Source of the DNA: Calliopum simillimum
Taxonomy: Eukaryota > Arthropoda > Insecta > Diptera > Lauxaniidae
Reading direction: 5' to 3'
Length of the DNA stretch: 64,000 nt
Assembly (NCBI GenBank): GCA_951812925.1
Contig: OX638369.1
Span: 64,246,228 to 64,310,227 of the forward strand
The notes below the pieces were generated by a model. The model was not told the DNA's origin and did not search any database. It saw only the letters and a program-made list of their open reading frames with translations. How positions within the stretch are numbered: the stretch's first letter is position 1; every line of letters starts with the position of its first letter. A program made the position numbers and the translations under genes. Shown here in pieces: positions 46,243-56,998 of the stretch.

Positions 46243-46317
46243 TAGCCCGGCCGGGAGTCGAACTCGGGCTCCCGGGGTATTACTCTTTCATACACGAGAC
46301 GTTAGACAACTAGGCTA
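46243..46317 (-). other. tRNA-like module in foldback, left arm
   Basis: Minus strand TAGCCTAGTTGTCTAACG fits an A box, and GAGTTCGACTCCCGGCCGGG a T-arm/B box, with tRNA-like spacing (72-75 nt). The acceptor stem does not close, so it is not a functional tRNA by inspection. Confidence 0.6.
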
Positions 46318-46647
46318 TTGACCGATATGATGTTTATTTAACTGATGTAGACTTATTTGATGTTGAGATTTAAAGTTTGTATATTAAACAAATTTCTGTT
46401 GTTTTTTTATAAGTATTCTGTGTTGTTTTTCTTCCCTTCTTTTGATAAAAAATGTTATATACACAAATTTGGAATCAAAAACATTTTTTCAAACAGAGTT
46501 TGAAAAGTTTACAAAAAATCATACGCAATAAAATAAAAAGAAAAAAAAAAAACAAATCAAAAATATTTTTTTATCATAAAAATTAAATAAAGCAAATCCG
46601 TTTTGAGTTCGTATTTGAAGTATTTACGGAATCGAAACGGATTTGCC

Positions 46648-46675
46648 CAGGTTCGAATCCTACCAGAGGTGGATT
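46648..46675 (-). other. Truncated tRNA-like T-arm in foldback, right arm
   Basis: CCCAGGTTCGAATCCTACCA on the plus strand contains a B box (GGTTCGAATCC), which is nearly self-complementary. It sits at the mirrored arm position relative to the left module. The A box is not recognisable, so this is a remnant. Confidence 0.4.
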
Positions 46676-47774
46676 TGTACCCTTTATTTTTTTATTTTTT
46701 AATTGCTAATAGGCGCATCAAAACGGTTTTTTTCTGTAAATATACAGCATTAACATATTTAAAAGCAAATCCGTTTCGAATTCGTTTTTACATAAGTTTC
46801 GGATTCGAAACGGGCCCGCACTGCGGAATTTAATTTTTTTTTATTCGCTAATAAGCGCTTCAAAATGTTTTTTTTTTTTTATCTAAACAAAGCATTTTGA
46901 ATTCGTTTTTGATGTACGTTACGGGTTCGAAATGGATCCATTACCGCGGATTACGTTTTTTATACCTTTACGAACTCGTAACGGATTCGAAATGGATCCT
47001 CATCCGTTTTTGTGCACATTGGGTTGTTGGCATTCAAATAATTGCAAAATCTTTTCTTACTCGTATGTGATTTGTTTGTGAAAATTGTGCTTTTTAAGAA
47101 GTGGATAAGATTTACATTTTCAACTTCATTGGATACTTTAAAAGTTGTTACCACAAATTGCGATTTTGAAACGTACAAAATTTGAGAGGTAGGTTTATCT
47201 TCTACTGGAAACACAAAACATCTTCTGCGATATTTTGCGATCTTCTTTTTAACTAAACCTTTTCCAGAATGTCTTTGGAAATTTCATATAACACCGAAAT
47301 TTCATTAAAAACCGACATCGGACGTCATCGTTGGCTTTGTTTTGGAAAAAATAGGCTCACCAACACTTACATCTGACACTCTCCATAGTTCAAAGGTAAC
47401 TATTCGTACGCTAGTTTATAATATACAAAAAAGTAGGGGGAATCCTCTCGAAATTTAGAAGCATTTCTGAATAAAAATGCAAGAAATAGCAAATACCCCT
47501 TGTCTTACCCCCTGCATTTTTTATGGTGTTTTGATAAGAAAATGGTTATATCTATCAAGTTTCATAGCGATATCTGGTATGGGAGCAGAAATACAACGTT
47601 TTAAGCAATTTCATATATGGGGGGTATAATAACCCCTTGTCTGATCCCCCTTGATTTTTGCATAGTGTTTTGTGAATTAAATATATATCCAAGTATTAAG
47701 TTTCATAACTATAACTGCCATATGTGCTGAGATATGAATTAAGTTCCGCTAGACTCTGAAAATTTCGCACTGTG

Positions 47775-48427
47775 CCCCGTGGTGATATTATCGAATTTGA
47801 GCGGGAACATAGGGATCTTTTTGTCAAATACAGTAATGGTATAAATAGTTATGGGTGATTTTAATTTGAATTTATTGAATGGCGTCAAGTCCACTCACTT
47901 TGATGTGCAGCATGGATCCACCGCACTTATTGATTATTTTTTAGTCACCGATTCCATCAGATGCAGTGTCTCTGGACAAATGCAATGTCCTTCGTTGTCC
48001 CACCATGCCTTTATTTTTGGCTCTTTTGATTTACCTGTTGCTCGCAGTAATGTTGTTGTAGGATATCGTGATTATAAAAGTATAAATTTATCTGATCTTG
48101 AATTATATGCTTTACAGATTAACTTTAATCCTTTATATGAAACTTCGATGATGTACAACTACATTTTTTGTATGACGTCTTTGAGCAGCTCTTCTCTTTT
48201 GTTCCTATTCGTAAATAGCATTTGTCCAAAAACAATGAAAAATGGCTTAGTTCTAATCAAATTACATTAGCTAGATCTTTACGTGATTTGGCGTATAAAG
48301 CTTATTTAGATGATAAAACACCTTCTAATTGGAGGATATATTGCAAATATAGGAATCGAGTAAAATCACAATAAGGAGACTTAAAAGACAGCATGATTAC
48401 AAAGTGTTTGACGGCCTTAGTGGTAAC
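47775..48427 (+). pseudogene. CR1-group LINE endonuclease, second part
   Basis: Continues GDIIEFEREHRDLFVKYSN, then MGDFNLNLLNG (GDFN motif), TALIDYFLVTD (S.IDLI.T) and SLSHHAFIFGSFDL (S-D-H motif, with Asp changed to His). It ends in RLKRQHDYKVFDGLSGN, the linker before RT. Frame breaks at about 47847 and 48180, and residues between GDFN and the IDYF motif are missing. It stops where the AAC-rich repeat is inserted. Confidence 0.82.
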
Positions 48428-48870
48428 GTACATTGAGCTAGCAGAGCGAAAATGGCAGAACTGAAAAAAAAAAAAAAAATAGAGAGCGATTTCGAAAAAA
48501 AAACATTTTGAATTAAAGAAAGTATTCAATAATTATGGCCTAATTATAGGCTATTTAAATGCCCTATCGCCAAAAGAAAAGCTTTTCATTTAAAAAAAAA
48601 ATGGACCAAATCAATTTTCTTGAAATAAGGATCTTCGAATAACAACAATTCAAGACGAAAAAAAAAAACAACAACACCAACAACAACAACTTTACAACAA
48701 CAACAACTTTACAACAACAACAACTTTACAACAACAACAACAAATTTACTACTACTACAACAACAGTAATTTTACATAAAAGTAGTGGTAAGTGGGCGGC
48801 CTGCGGCCGCTGCTCAGGATTTAAACCCGTCAGACATCCAACACCGGCTTCGCGGCGGCCTTGCAATTTT
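48428..48870. repeat. AAC-rich repeat, copy B (inserted in the LINE)
   Basis: Same order of blocks as copy A: GCTAGCAGAGCGAAAATGG, the TTTTCATTTAAAAA tract, an (AAC)n tract at 48665-48760, then GTAAGTGGGCGGCCTGCGG and the CACCGGCTTCGCGG end. It separates LINE endonuclease from RT. The second half of the GC-rich palindrome is absent here. Confidence 0.75.
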
Positions 48871-48871
48871 G

Positions 48872-49503
48872 CAATATTTCAAATCAAATCAAATTCAGTG
48901 GGAATTGACGAAATTCCCATTAAATTTATTAAAATAATTTTTCCATTTATTTTCAATCATCTATTGTATTTCTACAATAACATTTTGACAACGTTAACTT
49001 TTCCATTATCTTGGAAAATTGCTAAAATTATACCCATACATAAATCAGGGAACTCTACTAGATAAGATAATCTCCGTATTTGAAAGATCTTTTTTATTAG
49101 AGTCGCCCGTTGTTGGAATAATTTACCAGTTCATTTGCGCTCTATGAATTGTTCTGAAGGTACTTTTAAAAAGAATCTGTTGGGGAATGCTCGCCACCAT
49201 AAACTTTAAAGCTTTATTGTATATTGTCATTGATTGGACCTTTCTTTAGCTTGAATTTAGAGTTTGTATTAAAACTCGCTCTTATGAGACTACTGAATTA
49301 CTGTTTTTTTTCCACCACTTTGTTATTTTATATTATTAAATATAATATTAATCTGTTATTATTTTAAGTACTTATTTGAAGTTTAAGTATTGAAACCGCT
49401 ACGTTAAGATATAGCATAAAAAAAGTCTGTAATGCATTAATTGTTTGGCCATCTGGCTTAATGTGTGTTACCATAAATTAATAAATTAAATTAAAATAAA
49501 AAA
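48872..49503 (+). pseudogene. CR1-group LINE, RT start, C-terminus and 3' end
   Basis: The first part gives GIDEIPIKFIKIIFPFIFNH then LPLSWKIAKIIPIHKSGNST-like sequence (read as FPLSWKIAKIIPIHKSG), the first RT motifs. A large deletion near 49075-49095 removes the RT active site. The end is preserved: RVARCWNNLPVHLRSMNCSE with FKKNLLGNARHHKL, a typical CR1-group C-terminus. A 3' UTR of about 290 bp ends in an A/T-rich tail, near AAATTAAAATAAAAAA. Confidence 0.75.
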
Positions 49504-49509
49504 CGTTTT

Positions 49510-49985
49510 TTCCGTACGACTTCTTTTTTTAACTTTGAACCGTTATAGCGCCACTTAACGACCGAACTTCGAAAAATCTTTTAGCAGTTTTATTTTAGTC
49601 ATCAATAGCAATCAAAAGTTCTAGGTTAGAACCCATCCCAAATTTTGTGTTGAAGCGTGTAATTAATTTGTGTGTGAAACATTTTGCAAACCATATTTTC
49701 TACACTAATTTAAGGTCGCTGACTCCGAAAAACGCATTTGTTTCATCTTTTTTTCATAGGGGCCGTTCTAGATATAATCGACAATTTCGATTTTTAAGGT
49801 TAAAGCTCTAATTTGAGAAAAAATATTTCGAGAAACCCAATTTCGATCGACCTTTTTGTACACTATTTTAAAGAAAAATTTTTACACTTTCCAATTGGTA
49901 CAACTACAATCTTATTCAAATTGGGGGCCGAGTTATAGCAGCGATTAGTTATTTTCCTAGTAATTTTTTACAATTTTTTTTTATA
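49510..49985. repeat. Single-arm copy of the palindrome family at 51.1 kb
   Basis: The block around GCTGACTCCGAAAAACGCAT (49728) matches the block around GCTGAACACGAAAAACGCAT (51089). Part of it (AGAACCCATCCCAAATTTTG) recurs at 38850. It ends next to the broken piggyBac frame. Confidence 0.55.
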
Positions 49986-50052
49986 TTTTTATTTATTTGT
50001 GTATTTAATTTTAAATATTCTAAGCCCACATTTACTAAAGTCCAATCATATT

Positions 50053-50938
50053 TTAAAAAGATATGAAGGGTTCAGAGAAATAAGACCATTTGGATTTTTT
50101 ATCGAAACAATAAACAGGTAAACTTTTGTTTACAACTGGACAGCTTTTTGGAATTCTGTTTTCGCGAATCGTGCCAGTTCCATTATAGCCACAAGACTTC
50201 AAATAAATTAATAAGGGAAAGCATGTAAATATGTTATCGAAATAGAAGCAAAATCGCAATCCTTTTACTTCATCACTGAAATCATCGATCATATTTATCA
50301 ATGGTGATGCACATTTGCCAAATTTTTCTTCATATTCTGGTTTTGACCTCGGATTCTTCCCTTGATAAATTTCAAAATTTATTAAGTAGCCAGAATGAGT
50401 GCATAGCGACCATACCTTATAACCAAATCTTAGAGGCTTCCCATTTATAAATTGTTTGCAACCGTGACGTCCAAAGTAAGCGATCATGCTTTCATCATAT
50501 GATAGGTGTTGCTCAGGATGGAAGTGTTGTAGCATATTTGATTTGATGTGATCAGTAATTGGACGCAGCTTCCATAATTTATCGGGGTTTCGATTTTCCT
50601 TTGTTCCACTTTTGTCATTATTTTCAAGTGAATGTAATATTTCTTCAAACCTGTTTCTTCGCATGCTGTTACAAACAAGAACATTGCGTTGATCATCGTC
50701 TTGACTCCACATAGCACGGAAACTGGACTGGTTGTTATATCCAGAGATCAACAAAATTCCAATAAATTTTCGTAGTTCGTCCACTGTTACGTTTGGATTT
50801 TTTCTTTCCCGAAAGGCAGCATATTGATTTGAATATTCGGCAACATGTTCCAACAGCACGGCGTGCTTGAACCAAGTTTAAATAAAAGTTTCTTGCATAT
50901 GAGTTTTTTGACTGAATTATGTTACGTAATAACTTCAC
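50053..50938 (-). pseudogene. piggyBac-type transposase, core part
   Basis: The 268-residue frame from 50859 starts LLEHVAEYSNQYAAFRE, then VDELRKFIGILLISGYN, typical of the piggyBac DDE domain. The first catalytic Asp is at about residue 122 (SYDESMIAYFGRHG) and the second at about 208 (FYFDNIFTC). The stop after SEPFISF removes the third Asp and the Cys-rich C-terminus. Upstream residues (SKTYA-like, FKHAV) continue in other frames to about 50938, so frameshifts are present. Earlier exons lie beyond the palindrome at 51.1-52.1 kb. Confidence 0.88.
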
Positions 50939-51142
50939 GAATCAAATGATCCCAAAATTAAAAAAATCGAATGGGCCCTTTTTGAAATAAGGAGCCTTAA
51001 GCAATAACTATAAAAAGTTAATACAACACAAAATTAAAAATATTTGTAACATTTTGCAAACCATTTTTTCTAAACTAATTTGAGGTCGCTGAACACGAAA
51101 AACGCATTTATTTTTTTTTTCCTGGGGTCGTTCCCAAGTTAT

Positions 51143-52075
51143 TCGATAATTTATAATTTCGAGGTTATAGCTTCATATACATCAATACATTTCTATGACG
51201 CCAAGTCCGATCAATTTTATTTTTCCACGCTTACAAAGAGTGATTAACGGCGCTTCTAACAAGTATTCCAATAATTATGCTTCAAACAAAATTGACTGAG
51301 TTAAAGCAGGAAAAAGCTTGATATTTCAACAATTTTTTAAATTTTTCACATCAACTTCAAATGAAACACTTTGTTTTTGGCACATATTGTTTTTTAAATA
51401 ATTATTTTTAGAAATGTTATTTAATGGCGCATATAATTGCAAACATTTAAAGCCTATGTTGAGCAAAATCGAATGAAATTTCCAAAAGATATAAAGGCTT
51501 TAGCGCAATAAGGAAGATGTGAGAATTTTCGAAATGTTCGGCCTGAGTCAACAGATCCAATTTTTCAGCCTCCAAATAGGACACCCTACACTTATTGAAC
51601 ACTTTAAAGATGATTTAAGTAACTTCTAATCATTCTCTGTAGAAGAACATTGCGGATTGTATCAAATATATTAATTTTTGAAAAAAATCTAAATTTCTCT
51701 ATTGCACTAAAACCTTAATATCTTTTGAAAATTTCATTCGATTTTGCTCAACATAGGCTTAAAATGTTTGCAATTATATGCGCCATTAAATAACATTTCT
51801 AAAAATAATTATTTAAAAAAAAATATGTGCCAAAAACAAAGTGTTTCATTTGAAGTTGATGTGAAAAATTTAAAAAATTGTTGAAATATCAAGCTTTTTC
51901 CTGCTTTAACTCAGTCAATTTTGTTTGAAGCATTATTATTGGTATACTTGTTAGAAGCGCCGTTAATCACTCTTTGTAAGCGTGGAAAAATAAAATTGAT
52001 CGGACTTGGCGTCATAGAAATATATTGATGTATATGAAGCTATAACCTCGAAAATATAATTTAACGAAAAAATCG
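51143..52075. mobile_element. Palindromic element inside the piggyBac gene (0.93 kb)
   Basis: The arms mirror each other closely from about 51150 (TTTCGAGGTTATAGCTTCAT) to 52055, meeting near 51610. The related left extension at 51052-51140 matches 49679-49805. It separates piggyBac exon 2 (NNLKSFS) from the core (PIRFF...). No transposase. Confidence 0.75.
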
Positions 52076-52085
52076 AAAAACTTTT

Positions 52086-52315
52086 CAAATTGTTCATGCG
52101 GCTGCAATCCACGACAGGTAATGAAGTTGAAGTTGTTTTATCTTTTACCCACCTGTACACTCTGGTCGTGTTCGACTCTGGCAAAGGCGTATTGGATGGC
52201 TTTGGTTCAATCTTTCGTAGCTTGACTCTTGTAGGTGAACTATTTGAAGATGTTGATGGTCTGATCGTATCATCAGCAGAATTAACAGTATTTCGTAAAT
52301 CAGCGAAATCTTCAA
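52086..52315 (-). pseudogene. piggyBac-type transposase, N-terminal exon 2
   Basis: After an acceptor (ATACTAG), the frame gives VEDFADLRNTVNSADDTIRP, a Ser/Pro-rich linker, then NTTRVYRWVKDKTTSTS and MNNLKSFS. The acidic linker followed by a WxxK segment and NN-FS is the usual piggyBac N-terminal arrangement. A 67-bp intron (52316-52382) with GT...AG separates it from the previous exon in matching phase. Confidence 0.78.
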
Positions 52316-52382
52316 CTAGTATTGTATTTAAAAACAAAATTAGCATATTTTATATACTAAAACTAAAGATGCATTGTAATAC

Positions 52383-52641
52383 CTTGTAAATTATTTCCTT
52401 CTTCATCATCTACATGATTCCAACGTTTTCCGGATTTAAAAACAACTTCACATCCTGCTTTGAGTTGCTCAGGGCAAACATTATCAGGAATACCACTTAA
52501 ATTATCAGCAGCATCATCTTCTCCGCTGATATAACCGTCGAAGTTTGGAGGCTCAATGTAAATAGTTTCAGCAGAATCAATGATTTCATCATTCTCTGAC
52601 AATTCTTCAAGATAATCGAGAACTTCTTTTAACAAAAGTTT
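52383..52641 (-). pseudogene. piggyBac-type transposase, N-terminal exon 1
   Basis: Frame KLLLKEVLDYLEELSENDEI, then PPNFDGYISGEDDAADN and AGCEVVFKSGKRWNHVDDEE, acidic as in many domesticated or mobile piggyBac N-termini. It is preceded by an acceptor-like TTTTTAAG, so a further 5' exon is expected. The hydrophobic residues upstream of 52641 in the longer frame look like intron translation. Confidence 0.72.
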
Positions 52642-52751
52642 TCTTAAAAATAACATCATCACAAAATAAGTACAAGAAAAAAGAAGAAATGATAATAAAA
52701 TAAGAAAAACATACGAAAAAATATGAAGCATAAAAATACAGGACCCTATTA

Positions 52752-53139
52752 GCGTGTTCATATGATCACGGCATAAAAAAAATTAATGTTAGTCACCGAA
52801 AACTCTAATTTTATACAAAAACTATTGGTTATAAATGAAGTTCACTTCATTATCCTCGATGCAAACACTAATTCATTTTCAAATGTACTTATACTTACTT
52901 TTTCATTGCATCCATTTTGCAAATTTTTTTCATTTTTAAAATTTAAACTCACTTTGAACTGTTGTGCACTCGAAATTATAGAAGCAACTGAAATCAATTT
53001 TTGCATAAAAGAACAAGCATCAATTACATATTTAAGAAACAAACGGTAAAACTTCATAGCCACCTTAGTTTTGTTTACAATTGCATTTGAATTCAAATCA
53101 AGTTGCTGTGTTCATATGAACACGCTAGGAGGATTCGGG
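52752..53139 (-). mobile_element. piggyBac element 5' end
   Basis: The minus strand begins CCCGAATCCTCCTAGCGTG at 53139 with TTAA outside (53140-53143), as in piggyBac elements. Just inside is the palindrome GTGTTCATATGAACAC (53108-53123). An inverted, imperfect copy of the same end (GCGTGTTCATATGATCACGG) lies at 52752-52772. The opposite end of the element was not found. Confidence 0.6.
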
Positions 53140-53608
53140 TTAATACATTAATTTTAATGAGTTTATCTAGAAATATGTATGTGCGAATGAATTAGTATGT
53201 ATGAATTTATATCACATTTAGTTTTTGGTACTTTTTCTTAATTTTAGTTATATGAATGCTTTCTATTCTGATTAATTTCTTCACTATTAATTTTGACTTA
53301 AATCAAATGCACTCTTATGGATATATAGAATTTAAGCATAGTTTTTAGAGTATCATATTTTAACCTATTTTTTTAATTTCTATTTTCTATTTTTTTATTT
53401 CGTGTTTCATTTAAATTACTAGTAAAACACTTTAAAAAATTTTTTTTTTTAATTTCAATATTTTATTTAACATGTCTACATTTATTAATAGGTGAAAACA
53501 AATCCAAAAATTTAGTATTTAGTAAGCCCGCATTTATTTATAATAACATCCCTTATTCTACGGGGAATGCTGCTAATACAATTTTTTATTATTTTCTTCA
53601 AATCTTCA

Positions 53609-54558
53609 TCATTTGTCCAAATATCTTGAATGTTTTGGCGAAGTGCTTGTAAGTTCGTGTTCTACCTTTGATTTAAGGGGCGCCCCACAGTTTTCTATAG
53701 GGATAAGGTCCGGCGAATTACCTGCCCAGGGTAAAATAGAAATATTATAGTTATTAATTAAGTTCGTGCTTTTTCTGGAAGTATGGCAAGGGGCTCCGTC
53801 TTGCATAAAGGTGTAGCCATCTGCAGGACAATTTAGGCTTTCCATATAAGGCAAAAGAACATTTTTAATAACGTTCATATATTGTTCGCTGTTCATTGTC
53901 CCTTCTACAAAATATATTGGACCCGGACCTTCATCGCTTATACAGCTCCAAATCATTAAAGAGGGCGGATGCTTTACTTTTTTTGGACCCACTCTTCGAA
54001 GAACCGTTCATTTGGCTTCCGCCGCACAAATTTCACTGATTCGGTTACAGCTTCCAATCGACACTCGTCACTAAAAATAACCTATGAATATATGAAAAAA
54101 TACGTTATTGATATGCAACAAGTAAAAGTTAGAGAACTCAGGCATATGAAGTATCATAACTACCCACCTTCTACCAGTAGTCCTCCTGGTAATTAATGTG
54201 GAGCTTTGCCCAAAGGAATCGCTGTTTTTTCATCCGCTTCGTCAATTTTGGCTTCTTAGCTGGTCCTCGGCACATTATTCGCAGCAAAAATACGTTCAAC
54301 GCTTCTGAGAGAAATTTCAACGCCAGCACGTTTTGCACGGTTCTGAAGAGCCAATCTGACCACTTTCCTGACTGTCCGCTCTTGTATTTTACGATTCCCA
54401 CGACAGTTTTTCCTCTTATTAGTCAGTGAATCAGAATTATTCTTGGTTTCTGATTTAGTTTTCGCAATATTGGCGACAGAGGCAGCGCTAATTTTGACTT
54501 TTTCTGCAATTTGGCGATAGGATAGTGTTTTGTTGATGATATCTTTTTTCTTTCCCAT
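53609..54558 (-). pseudogene. Tc1-like transposase (DD34E) with an intron, degraded
   Basis: N-terminus MGKKKDIINKTLSYRQIAEK and an HTH (ISAASVANI). The second helix-turn-helix region ends VERIFAANNVP. After a frameshift near 54260, KPKLTKRMKKQRFLWAKLHI. A GT...AG gap of about 70-90 bp (54075-54165) precedes VIFSDECRLEAVTESVKF (first Asp). Then MIWSCISDEGPGPIYFVEG, FMQDGAPCHTS (second Asp) and GNSPDLIPIENCG (Glu). There are 34 residues between the second Asp and Glu, giving DD34E. The TGG-TAG at the exon end and frameshifts disable it. Inverted ends were not recognised. Confidence 0.87.
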
Positions 54559-54609
54559 TTTAAATTAAAAGAGCTAAAAGGATTCTTTGTTAAAATCTCA
54601 GGCAAATTT

Positions 54610-55810
54610 TTTTTAAATGGGGAATATTTACTTGAATTGTACTTACCTAAATATCTTATTTACCACAAAAATTAATTATTTAAAAAAAAAAAACAAAAAC
54701 ACACTTTAGAGTTACTTAAAGTTAAACGATCAAAAGTATTTAGTTTGAAAAAACCTAATATTTGCATTTATATGGACTGCGTAAGCTAATGAGTTAATTT
54801 TTTTATCGGAATTTGTCGCAAGTAGAATTCTGTTGAATGCCTCTAACTGAGAAAAAAAAATTGACTTCAAAATCAAACAACGCCTGATTGATTCAAAAAC
54901 TTTGAGTAAAATGTAAGTGTTCATAATTCTATGGCGGGGTACTGTAGTTCACGTACGAAACAAACATATTTTACCTAACTTTAAGCAAATTTTAATACGC
55001 ATTTTATGGAATTTTCCTTTTTTCTTTTCTTTACACATTACCACGAAAAAAAAAACAGCTAAAATTTACATTGGTATAATTATTTTTCGAGTTTTTTAAA
55101 TAATCTGCAAACAAACTTGATAAAAATGTCCAACTTTTCACGATCTTTATCACATTTTAAATTAGGATTATTTAATAACTTTTTTTAGGCATTTCGAGAT
55201 GTATTTTTTCGGAATTTTTCTTAAAACTAGTCGCGATCGCACTATCACCGCTGGATCAGCCCACGCGTGGTAACCGTTTTACCAAACTGTTTTGCTGATT
55301 TTTACAATGAAACACCCAAGCAGTTGTATTGTTGCTAAGAAGAATTTTGAGAGCATGGAGAGAAAAGATGATGAAACCTTGTTGTTTTTGATGATGTGCT
55401 ATCTTCTACAATAGGGCAATATCACCAACTGTTACCATCACCGATTCCGTGCAATCGTAGCAACTATTTAATCGAATATATACTGCTTCAGTAGAGTTTT
55501 CGCATAAAAGAAAATTCTTGAAATATGGTTTTTTTCCACTTAAATTTTTTTTTTTTTTAAGAAAAATTTGTATTCAAATGAAGATTTTGAACAGCTAATG
55601 ATCGCATATGCCGGATCAAGTTAATGTGAGAAACTTTTTAATTGAGTTGAGCGCGTGCTGACTTTTTGTTACTAATGTCAAATTCTTACGAATTCGATGT
55701 AAGAACATGAAGAATAAATCTCTTTGAAAGAATAAAAATAAAAATTTAATAATGACATGAACAAAATATTGCGTTAAGCATTGTAAAAAGTTTATATAAA
55801 ACAATAAGGC
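54610..55810. other. No feature seen
   Basis: AT-rich sequence with no recognisable gene, RNA or repeat end. Confidence 0.4.
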
Positions 55811-55917
55811 GATTCCTGAAAACGTGTAAAAGCCTCGGAATTTCAAATTTTGTATTGATTTTGACAACTTTTACGAGTTTACGAGGTTTTCGAGGCTTTA
55901 ACACGTTTTCAGGAATC
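55811..55917. mobile_element. Roughly 107-bp MITE
   Basis: Inverted ends GATTCCTGAAAACGTGTAAA (left) and the reverse complement with TTTAACACGTTTTCAGGAATC (right), about 27 bp long, around a 55-bp centre. A flanking duplication is not clear, so the superfamily is unassigned. Confidence 0.65.
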
Positions 55918-56049
55918 CCCTCAATATATGAAAATTAAAATTTACTTGATATGAACTCTTACCAGATTTGATGTGATTGCAATTTATGATGAAAAATTGA
56001 TGTCTTTCTCACTCGAGATCTCAAAGGAAAAGGAAGGATAATTTTTACT

Positions 56050-56800
56050 ACTTAAAATGTATACCTTACAAAAGGCCGGCCTAAAAATCAACGTATCCAA
56101 GACTAAAAGCATGAAGCTAAACGCAAGCAATGACATCACGTTTAAAGCTGGCAGTGATGAAATCGGAAACGTCGATAGCTTCACGTATCTAGGCAGCATT
56201 ATCTCCATGGATGGTGGAGCAAAAGAGGATATCAACTCAAGAATAGCAAAAGCAAAAGGCGCGTTTGCTCAACTGAACAAAATATGGTCTTCATCCGTTA
56301 TATCCACCAAAACGAGAGTGCGCATTTTTGATTCGAATGTGAAATCGGTTTTGTTATATGGGTGCGAAACATGGCTTGTTACTGAACAACTAACAAACAA
56401 GCTGCAAGTATTCGACAACAAATGCTTAAGGCGTATACTTAAGGTTTGGTGGCCTCGCACTATATCAAATGCCGAGCTACATCAAAAATGCAAACAGAAG
56501 GCTGTAGCAAACGAGATCAAGCTGCGCAAATGGGGATGGATTGGTCACACTCTCCGGAAACCACACAGCGAAGTTTGTCGCCAGGCCCTTGAGTGGAATC
56601 CACAAGGCAGTAGAGGACGTGGTAGACCCAAAACCAACTGGAAAAGGTCGTTGGAAAAGGAAATCCAAGAATCGGGAAAATCGTGGCAAGAGATCAAAGT
56701 CATCGCAAGGGATCGTGACAAATGGAGAGATTTCATATTGGCCCTATGCTCCTCCTAGGAGTTAAGGGAGAATACATACATACATACAAGTTGTATACCT
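56050..56800 (+). pseudogene. RTE-like LINE, 5'-truncated ORF2 end and 3' tail
   Basis: The open frame 56057-56758 starts in RT after the active site (AGLKINVSKTKSMKLN), then FTYLGSIISMDGGAKEDI, VKSVLLYGCETWLVTEQ, CLRRILKVWWPRTISN and WGWIGHTLRKPHSE, with a basic GRGRPKTNWKRSLEKEIQ end. The frame is uninterrupted for 233 residues. The 3' UTR is only about 15 bp and is followed by a (TACA)n tail, a feature of RTE-type elements. The 5' end at about 56050 is truncated, as is usual for LINE insertions. Possibly recent. Confidence 0.85.
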
Positions 56801-56998
56801 TAAGCATAAGTTCAGGGCTACTTTTCTTTTAAAATTAAGACTGACTTCGCTTTGATGGTGTGTGACCTTACTAAGTTTGCATAAATTTTCGAAACTAAAC
56901 CGATTCAGAATAAATTCACAATTTGTTCATTACAGTAATTACTATAAATATTATATTGGAATATATAATTCACCAATGACCAATATAGATATTTCAAT

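Larger units (their letters stand above)
45950..47023. mobile_element. Foldback with AACGGATTCG arrays and tRNA-like modules
   Basis: Ends CCCAGTGTGCCAAACGGA and, reversed, CCCAATGTGCACAAAAACGG. Both arms carry repeated CGTAACGGATTCGAAA-like motifs. A tRNA-like module lies in each arm. TT flanks both ends as a possible 2-bp duplication. Same plan as the foldback at 33506-34685, but with unrelated sequence. No coding capacity. Confidence 0.72.
45647..47774. mobile_element. Transib-type non-autonomous element 1 (2.13 kb)
   Basis: The inverted ends begin CACAGTGCGAAATTT and stay similar for about 39 bp (TAGCGGAACTT in both). A 5-bp duplication, CCCCG, flanks it (45642-45646, 47775-47779). The CACAGTG heptamer, identical to the V(D)J signal heptamer, and a GC-rich 5-bp duplication are Transib hallmarks. 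No transposase inside. It contains a foldback at 45950-47023, so its own length is about 1.05 kb. Confidence 0.85.

Noticed and set aside
46243..46317. Functional tRNA gene
   Set aside because: A and B boxes look right, but the acceptor stem does not pair and the anticodon stem is poor.
53400..54700. Inverted terminal repeats for the Tc1-like element
   Set aside because: Searched by eye on both sides. Only A/T-rich matches that could be chance.
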